From contig DFKL01000127.1 in NCBI GenBank assembly GCA_002373535.1, positions 1-13,199 on the forward strand: 13,199 bases of DNA, given 5' to 3'. The notes beneath the pieces were generated by a model. It was not told the origin of the DNA and did no database searches. It saw nothing but the letters and a program-made list of their open reading frames with translations. Source of the stretch: Prevotellaceae bacterium UBA3646. Lineage in GTDB: Bacteria; Bacteroidota; Bacteroidia; Bacteroidales; Bacteroidaceae. The first letter of the stretch is position 1. The number at the start of each line of letters is the position of its first letter. A program made the translations under genes and the position numbers. Positions 7,928 to 13,199 of this stretch are shown here, one piece after another.

Positions 7928-7967
7928 TAGTCAAATATTACATTCCAATATACCGACACTGCATTTG

Positions 7968-9947
7968 ATGGTCAATCACGACAAGAATATGGCAAGCCGG
8001 ATTGAGTCCGACCGCCGTATACTGGAGTTGCTGTCACAGACATTCCCCAACCAGGAAAGCGCCAGTACCGAAATTATCAACCTTGAGGCAATCCTTCGCC
8101 TTCCGAAGGGTACGGAACACTTTGTGGCAGACATACACGGCGAGCATGAGGCATTCCAGCACATACTAAAAAACGCCTCAGGCAATATCCACCGTAAGGT
8201 GAACGAATTGTTCGGAAACAGCCTCATTGAAGAGGAAATCAAGGAACTCTGCACCCTCATTTATTATCCCGAGGAAAAGCTCGAGCTTATCGAAGCCAAA
8301 GACGAGGATTCCGACGAATTCTACTCCACCACCCTGCAACGTCTTGTACTCGTCCTGCGCAGTGTCAGCAGCAAGTATACACGCAGCAAGGTACGAAAGG
8401 CACTTCCGAGACAGTTTGCGTACGTCATCGAGGAACTGCTGCACGAGAAGCCCGATGACGATGACAAGACAGCATACCTGCAAGGCATCGTCGACAGCAC
8501 TATACAGACCGGTCAGGCCCCTAATTTCGTAATCGCAATGTGTCAGGTCATCCAGCACCTCAGCATCGACCAGCTTCACATACTGGGAGATATTTGGGAC
8601 AGAGGCCCCGGGGCACACATCATTATGGACACGTTGTGCCAATATCACAACTTCGACATCACATGGGGAAACCACGATGCACTGTGGATGGGCGCGGCAG
8701 CTGGCAACGACTGCTGTATATGCAACGTCCTCAGGTTCTGCCTCCGGTTCGGCAACATGGATACGCTGGAGGAAGGCTATGGCATAAACCTCCTGCCGCT
8801 TGCACAACTCGCCATGGAATCGTACAAAGACGACCCCGCAACGATATTCCTGCCTGAACGCAAAGTAGACAAAAGACAAGACCAGCTCATCGGACGCATG
8901 CACAAGGCGATAACCATCATACAGTTCAAATTGGAGCATAGCATGATAGAGAAACACCCAGAATGGGTCATAGACCGTACTGAGACACTCGGCGCAATAG
9001 ACATCAAGCGTGCAGTATATGTTACAGACGGGCACGAATATCCATTGCGCGACACCAGCTTCCCTACCATCGAAGACTGGAGCGACCCCTACCGCCTCAC
9101 CCCCCAGGAACAGGAAATGATGGCAAAGCTACACCATTCCTTCCGCATCTCCGACAAGCTGCAAAGACACATCAAATGCATCCTCAGCCACGGCGGTATG
9201 TACAATATATGCAACGGTAACCTGCTGTTTCATGCCAGCGTACCGCTCAATCAGGACGGCAGCCTCAAGGAAGTAATGCTCATGGGCAATAAATACAGCG
9301 GCAGGGAGTTGATGGACCGTATAGGCATACTTGTACGCAGTGCATTCAACACAGACACCCCACGCGCAGAAAAACACGCGGCACGTGACTATCTGCTATA
9401 CCTGTGGTGCGGTCCCGAGTCACCCTTGTTCGACAAGAGCCGGATGACTACTTTCCAACGCTATCTCGTTGGTGACAAACAACTTATACACGAAGAAAAA
9501 GGCGCATATTTCCGCCTGCGCAACGAAGAGTCCGTCTGCAACCACATTCTGGACAGCTTCGGTGTAGAAGGCGAGCACCGTCACATTATCAACGGACATG
9601 TACCCGTACACGTCAGTGCCGGAGAAAGCCCCATAAAGGCAAACGGACGCCTTATGGTCATAGATGGCGGATTCAGCCAGCATTACCATAGTACCACAGG
9701 CATCGCCGGATACACACTGGTCTATCATTCACGCGGATTCGAACTCATCCAGCACAAGCCGTTCACCAGCAAGCGCGATGCAATCCAAAACTGTTCGGAC
9801 ATCCAAAGCAGTAAGCAACTCGTCGAACTTAGCGGACACAGGTTGCGGGTACGCGATACCGACCGCGGACGCAAGATCCAGAAACAGATAGCAGAGTTGC
9901 GTGAACTGCTATACGCATACAGGCACGGCTATATCCGCACCAAATAA
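7968..9947 (+). CDS. fbp: Fructose-1,6-bisphosphatase, class III
   Basis: The 659-aa enzyme hydrolyses fructose-1,6-bisphosphate to fructose-6-phosphate in gluconeogenesis. Class III enzymes are long (~640-670 aa) and built on a calcineurin-like metallophosphatase core. Its motifs are visible: VADIHGEHEAF (D55, H57), LGDIWDRGPG (D208, D211) and WGNHDALWMG (N235, H236, D237), followed later by ILSHGG, INGHVPVHV and VIDGGFSQHY. Start choice is between ATG 7968, a TTG one codon upstream, and ATG 7989. 7968 gives a normal leader and family-like N-terminus. The gene is first in a plus-strand unit, with the pseudouridine synthase 37 bp downstream. A 285-codon open frame on the opposite strand is a codon-bias shadow. 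Confidence 0.95.
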   Translation: MVNHDKNMASRIESDRRILELLSQTFPNQESASTEIINLEAILRLPKGTEHFVADIHGEHEAFQHILKNASGNIHRKVNELFGNSLIEEEIKELCTLIYYPEEKLELIEAKDEDSDEFYSTTLQRLVLVLRSVSSKYTRSKVRKALPRQFAYVIEELLHEKPDDDDKTAYLQGIVDSTIQTGQAPNFVIAMCQVIQHLSIDQLHILGDIWDRGPGAHIIMDTLCQYHNFDITWGNHDALWMGAAAGNDCCICNVLRFCLRFGNMDTLEEGYGINLLPLAQLAMESYKDDPATIFLPERKVDKRQDQLIGRMHKAITIIQFKLEHSMIEKHPEWVIDRTETLGAIDIKRAVYVTDGHEYPLRDTSFPTIEDWSDPYRLTPQEQEMMAKLHHSFRISDKLQRHIKCILSHGGMYNICNGNLLFHASVPLNQDGSLKEVMLMGNKYSGRELMDRIGILVRSAFNTDTPRAEKHAARDYLLYLWCGPESPLFDKSRMTTFQRYLVGDKQLIHEEKGAYFRLRNEESVCNHILDSFGVEGEHRHIINGHVPVHVSAGESPIKANGRLMVIDGGFSQHYHSTTGIAGYTLVYHSRGFELIQHKPFTSKRDAIQNCSDIQSSKQLVELSGHRLRVRDTDRGRKIQKQIAELRELLYAYRHGYIRTK

Positions 9948-9984
9948 TCCGAATTTCAATCTTATTACAATATACACAGACCCG

Positions 9985-10884
9985 ATGCGCAGCAAGACAG
10001 GAGCCCAATATGCCTCCGACAAATATATCGAGATACCAGTACGCGAGGAAACCACACTCATGGACTTCCTCCTCAAGCAGATGGGCGTCAGCAATAATCG
10101 CGCTAAGGACCTGCTTGGCGGGCGCGCAGTTACCGTAGACCGCAAACTCACTACACAGTACGACACACCACTCATGCCCGGACAGGTAGTGCGCATAGCA
10201 CGCCATCGTCAGAATACCATGCTACTCAGCAAATACGTAAAGATTGTCTACGAGGACAAAGACCTTGTCGTAATAGAGAAATCCTGCGGTATCCTCAGCA
10301 TGGCAGCCACAGCCAGACAGTATAGCATCAAGAATATACTCGACGAATACTTCCAGAGGCGGCACTTCAAGTGTACGGCACATGTAGTACATCGTCTGGA
10401 CCGTGACACCAGCGGACTAATGATGTATGCCAAGAACCGCGAGACCGCTATGACCCTCCAGGAGAACTGGCACGAAACCGTCTACGACCGCCGGTATACA
10501 GCCGTCCTGTGCGGCTCGATGCCGCAGGAAGGAGGAACCGAACGTTCGTATCTCAAGGACAACAAGGCATATATAACCTACTCCTCCCCTACCGACAACG
10601 GAGGCAAGTTGGCCATCACCCACTATCGCCGCATTCGCAGTAATGCAGACTATACCCTCGCCGAAATGAAACTTGAGACAGGACGCAAGAACCAGATACG
10701 CGTACACATGGCAGATATCGGTTTCCCCATTGCCGGGGACAGGAAATACGGCAACGGCATTGACCCTCTGGGACGCCTGTGTCTGCATGCACACCGCCTC
10801 TACTTCACCCATCCCGTCACCGGACAGGACATGCAGTTCGAGACCCCTGTACCACGGGAGTTCCTCAAGTTGTCAGACAATTGA
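9985..10884 (+). CDS. RluA-family pseudouridine synthase
   Basis: The 299-aa protein converts specific uridines in rRNA or tRNA to pseudouridine. An S4-like RNA-binding domain occupies about residues 23-72 (TLMDFLLKQMGVSNNRAKDLL, then VTVDRKLTTQYDTPLMPGQVV). The catalytic domain begins near 88 (VYEDKDLVVIEKSCGILS), with the RluA motif HRLDRDTSG supplying catalytic D139. Further family motifs are RRYTAVLCG, LETGRKNQIRVHM and GDRKYG. The frame is open back to a GTG at 9901 inside fbp, but ATG 9985 is preferred because it avoids a 47-bp overlap and leaves both domains complete. The gene lies 37 bp after fbp and 7 bp before the LuxR gene, so the three are probably co-transcribed. Which RNA and position it modifies cannot be told from sequence. 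Confidence 0.9.
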   Translation: MRSKTGAQYASDKYIEIPVREETTLMDFLLKQMGVSNNRAKDLLGGRAVTVDRKLTTQYDTPLMPGQVVRIARHRQNTMLLSKYVKIVYEDKDLVVIEKSCGILSMAATARQYSIKNILDEYFQRRHFKCTAHVVHRLDRDTSGLMMYAKNRETAMTLQENWHETVYDRRYTAVLCGSMPQEGGTERSYLKDNKAYITYSSPTDNGGKLAITHYRRIRSNADYTLAEMKLETGRKNQIRVHMADIGFPIAGDRKYGNGIDPLGRLCLHAHRLYFTHPVTGQDMQFETPVPREFLKLSDN

Positions 10885-10891
10885 ACATAAC

Positions 10892-11512
10892 ATGACGAAA
10901 GACATACTCATGCATCATCCAAAACTTGCAATTATAGACCCTAACGTGCTGTCAGGGTTGGGATTACAGAGTATTCTCGAGGAGATAGTTCCTGTCGCGG
11001 AAGTAACACTCGTCAGCAGGTTCGAGGATGTCAGCCGTCTTAATATTTCAGAATATGCACATTTCTTCGTTTCGTCACGCATATTTTTCGAACACAACAT
11101 ATTTTTCCGCAGCAACAACATACGATGCATCGTCCTTGTCAACGGAGAGATGAGTATTGCCGGCGTCAGGACCATAAACGTATGTCAGAGCGAGAAGGGA
11201 CTTGTGCGCGACATTATTGCACTCAATCGTATGGCCCATGGCCCCAACGGCCAGGCACCTATGCCCCACCCTGTCGGCACAGGACACCACAGGAGCAGCA
11301 AGGACTCCATTTTATCAGCTCGCGAGACAGAAGTTGCAATCCTGCTCAGCAAGGGATTGATCAACAAGGAAATAGCCGACAGGCTCAATATAAGCCTGAC
11401 CACAGTGATCTCCCATCGCAAGAATATCATGGACAAGCTCCACGCCAGTAGCCTGGCCGACATCATCATATATGTAGTGATGAACAGCCTGGCCGATATC
11501 AGCGAACTTTAG
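10892..11512 (+). CDS. LuxR-type transcriptional regulator with degenerate receiver-like N-terminus
   Basis: This is a 206-aa DNA-binding regulator. Residues 141-197 are a typical LuxR/NarL helix-turn-helix: LSARETEVAILLSKGLINKEIA, then LNISLTTVISHRKNIMDKL. The N-terminal ~110 residues have the hydrophobic pattern of a response-regulator receiver (KLAIIDPNVLSGLGLQSILEE). One acidic residue, D16, remains, but the phospho-acceptor strand reads HFFVSSRIFF with serines in place of aspartate, and no conserved lysine is seen in the INVCQSEKG strand. Phosphorylation by a histidine kinase is therefore unlikely. The ATG at 10892 is 7 bp after the pseudouridine synthase stop; a longer open frame to 10673 lies inside that gene and is rejected. 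Its stop codon overlaps that of the convergent TonB receptor, its possible target by neighbourhood only. Confidence 0.87.
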   Translation: MTKDILMHHPKLAIIDPNVLSGLGLQSILEEIVPVAEVTLVSRFEDVSRLNISEYAHFFVSSRIFFEHNIFFRSNNIRCIVLVNGEMSIAGVRTINVCQSEKGLVRDIIALNRMAHGPNGQAPMPHPVGTGHHRSSKDSILSARETEVAILLSKGLINKEIADRLNISLTTVISHRKNIMDKLHASSLADIIIYVVMNSLADISEL

Positions 11513-13199
11513 AACACAAACTTCACATCCACGCCTACCTGCAGAGGTCGTCCATGCTGTGCATAGCCCCTGTTTACACTCTCAAAGTAGAACGTGTCGT
11601 ACATGCTGTTCGTAAGGTTTCGTCCCCAAACCTGTATGCTGCCAAAGCTAGTAGCAAGGTTCACCCGTGCCCCCAGCAGAGAATAGAAACTCTGTGAAAC
11701 ATTGTTCGCCTCCGTCCAATATATACGTCCGGCACCGCTATATGTGGCTCCCAGCGTGATATTCCTTGCCCACTTGCTCTTCAAAGTCCATGTATATGCA
11801 CCGTCCAAGGTAATCGTATGCTGCGGAACGAACGGAATATAGTTACCAGTGTAGTCCAATCCGTTACCTGCATCATATTCTATGAACTTGGCATTCGTAA
11901 AACCATAGTTGGCACATAGCGCCAGTTCCTTGACAGGCAGATAGGTAATACTTGTCTCCACGCCAAAGCTGCGACTCTTGCCGGCATTAACCATCTGTCG
12001 TCCCAGCCCCGACTGAGCAAAACGTGCAATCTGCTGGTTGCGAGTCGTGATGTAGAACACCGATGCGTCAAGGCTCACGTTGCCGTTGGCAGATGTCAGG
12101 TGCGTACCCAATTCAAAGTTCCATGAATACTCAGGCTTGTACGATATACCATTAACGTCAGGCATCTCAACCTTAGGCATCACGTTCTCTATTACCGGTT
12201 TCAGACGCCCCGCCATGCCAGGCATATTAGCATCCAGATAGTCAAAGACACCATCCTTTACACCATCAATCATCTTCTTCTGCATCGCACCCTGTAGTAT
12301 GTCGCTGAACATCTGTACGTTATATCCGCCACTGCGCATACCGTTAGTTACGCTGGCATAGATGTTGTTACGGTCGTCGAACCTGTATTTGAGGGCAAAT
12401 TTAGGCAATACACGAAAATACCCTTTAGCCATACTCCCACGGTATTCCGATATATCAGCCACAAGGTTGTTCAGCATGATCCCCATCTGTGGCATGGAAA
12501 AACTGAACGGAACATTAGCCGTAGCATCATAGTCAATACAGCTGCGTTCATAGTCCAGACGCAGTCCCGCCGTAGCACTCAGATGATCCGTAAAGTTAAA
12601 TGTACTCTGATGGAACAGGGCAATATTCAGTTTTGGAGTCTCAAACGTTCCACCCATATCCAGACGATCCGTGCGGAAGCCCACCTGCATCACATGCGGA
12701 TAGGAAGGCATTACCCCGTTTATGTTGTTCTCCAGGAAGCCGATTCCGTCGCTGTAGAAAGTCGCGGGAGCCATTGTGTTCAGCCATTGGTACATGACGT
12801 TGGCCCCCGTAATCCACTGCCATCGTCCATCGTCCATGTTACGGAAAGTGATTTCCTCGTTCAGGGTGTTTATACGCTGCTTCTGCTCCAGAGTATATAT
12901 GTCAGCATTCACGAAGTCCTGATCCATGAACATCCTGTCGTTCAGCCACTGGTAGCTCGTCACGCTTGTCATCGTCACGTTCTTCATCCGGTAGTCAAGC
13001 TTCAGGCCGGCATTTAACAAGCTGCGTCTGTATGTACTCCTGTGATTGTTAGTAATCTTGCCGATATAATCAGGGAACTGTTCCGCACTGCCCGGAACGG
13101 CACCCAGATAGTAATACGGATAGGCACCCTCGCTGGTATAGTCAAACATCACGTTAAAGTCCAGTGACAGGCGATCTGTAGGCAGATAGATAAGGCGAG
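11509..13199 (-). CDS. TonB-dependent receptor, C-terminal part (5' end outside window)
   Basis: The minus frame is open from the window edge to TAA at 11509-11511, giving about 562 residues of an outer-membrane beta-barrel. Features are repeated amphipathic aromatic strands, NIYASVTNGMRSGGYNVQMF, YKPEYSWNFELGTHL, AGKSRSFGVETSITYLPV, FVPQHTITLDGAYTW, VWGRNLTNSMYDTFYF and a terminal VGVDVKFVF ending in phenylalanine. These are typical of single-protein TonB receptors (siderophore, haem, cobalamin-like) rather than the larger SusC class. No SusD-like partner is visible on the window side. The plug domain and TonB box lie beyond the edge, so the ligand is unknown. A methionine-rich, probably helical segment (about 12160-12312) interrupts the barrel. 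It converges on the LuxR gene with overlapping stops. Confidence 0.88.
   Translation of the reverse strand, partial: RLIYLPTDRLSLDFNVMFDYTSEGAYPYYYLGAVPGSAEQFPDYIGKITNNHRSTYRRSLLNAGLKLDYRMKNVTMTSVTSYQWLNDRMFMDQDFVNADIYTLEQKQRINTLNEEITFRNMDDGRWQWITGANVMYQWLNTMAPATFYSDGIGFLENNINGVMPSYPHVMQVGFRTDRLDMGGTFETPKLNIALFHQSTFNFTDHLSATAGLRLDYERSCIDYDATANVPFSFSMPQMGIMLNNLVADISEYRGSMAKGYFRVLPKFALKYRFDDRNNIYASVTNGMRSGGYNVQMFSDILQGAMQKKMIDGVKDGVFDYLDANMPGMAGRLKPVIENVMPKVEMPDVNGISYKPEYSWNFELGTHLTSANGNVSLDASVFYITTRNQQIARFAQSGLGRQMVNAGKSRSFGVETSITYLPVKELALCANYGFTNAKFIEYDAGNGLDYTGNYIPFVPQHTITLDGAYTWTLKSKWARNITLGATYSGAGRIYWTEANNVSQSFYSLLGARVNLATSFGSIQVWGRNLTNSMYDTFYFESVNRGYAQHGRPLQVGVDVKFVF

Noticed and set aside
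7824..7934. 37-residue N-terminal extension of the outer-membrane barrel protein
   Set aside because: It would place the promoter inside the coding region and bury the signal peptide; ATG 7823 begins exactly at a signal peptide.
8178..9035. 285-codon open frame on the minus strand inside fbp
   Set aside because: It is fully antisense to a firmly identified gene, has a cysteine/valine-rich composition typical of a reverse-frame shadow, and has no recognisable domain.
9901..9984. GTG start for the pseudouridine synthase inside fbp
   Set aside because: It would overlap fbp by 47 bp and add residues outside the S4 and catalytic domains; ATG 9985 is better.
1..13199. CRISPR array, mobile element, phage or defence cassette
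   Set aside because: No spaced repeats, transposase, integrase or defence-type domains were seen on either strand.

Overview
The window looks like ordinary chromosome from a Bacteroidales bacterium (Bacteroides/Prevotella-like). The basis is the gene content: Bacteroidota-type polyprenol-phosphate mannosyltransferase, NspC, class III fructose-bisphosphatase, a PCMD-type secreted protein and a TonB-dependent receptor. Several intergenic regions also carry the Bacteroidota -7 promoter motif TAnnTTTG, and Shine-Dalgarno sequences are largely absent. Genus cannot be fixed from the sequence alone. No tRNA, rRNA, CRISPR array, insertion sequence or phage gene was seen.

Layout. (1) Positions 1-1825, minus strand: the first 608 codons of mfd, cut by the window edge just at the Walker A motif of its translocase. 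(2) A 114-bp divergent promoter region. (3) Plus strand 1940-4032: a soluble dolichyl-phosphate-mannose-synthase-like glycosyltransferase followed by dihydroorotase (pyrC), 26 bp apart. (4) A 113-bp convergent gap with no convincing terminator. (5) Minus strand 7823-4146: an apparent three-gene transcription unit of a short BamA/TamA-like outer-membrane barrel, a secreted PCMD-type protein and carboxynorspermidine/carboxyspermidine decarboxylase (nspC). (6) A 144-bp divergent promoter region with a good promoter on each strand and an inverted repeat. (7) Plus strand 7968-11512: class III fructose-1,6-bisphosphatase (fbp), an RluA-family pseudouridine synthase and a LuxR-type regulator with a degenerate receiver-like N-terminus. 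(8) Minus strand 11509-13199: the C-terminal part of a TonB-dependent receptor, converging on the regulator with overlapping stop codons.

Functionally these are mostly housekeeping genes: transcription-coupled repair, polyprenol-linked mannose, pyrimidine synthesis, polyamine synthesis, gluconeogenesis and RNA modification. The outer-membrane and secreted proteins and the regulator/receptor pair are the less predictable parts. I found no convincing new multi-gene system. The most striking unexplained sequence is a perfect, spacerless 30-bp palindrome inside the start of nspC (5303-5332). Next in interest are the pseudo-receiver LuxR protein beside a TonB receptor and a methionine-rich segment within that receptor.
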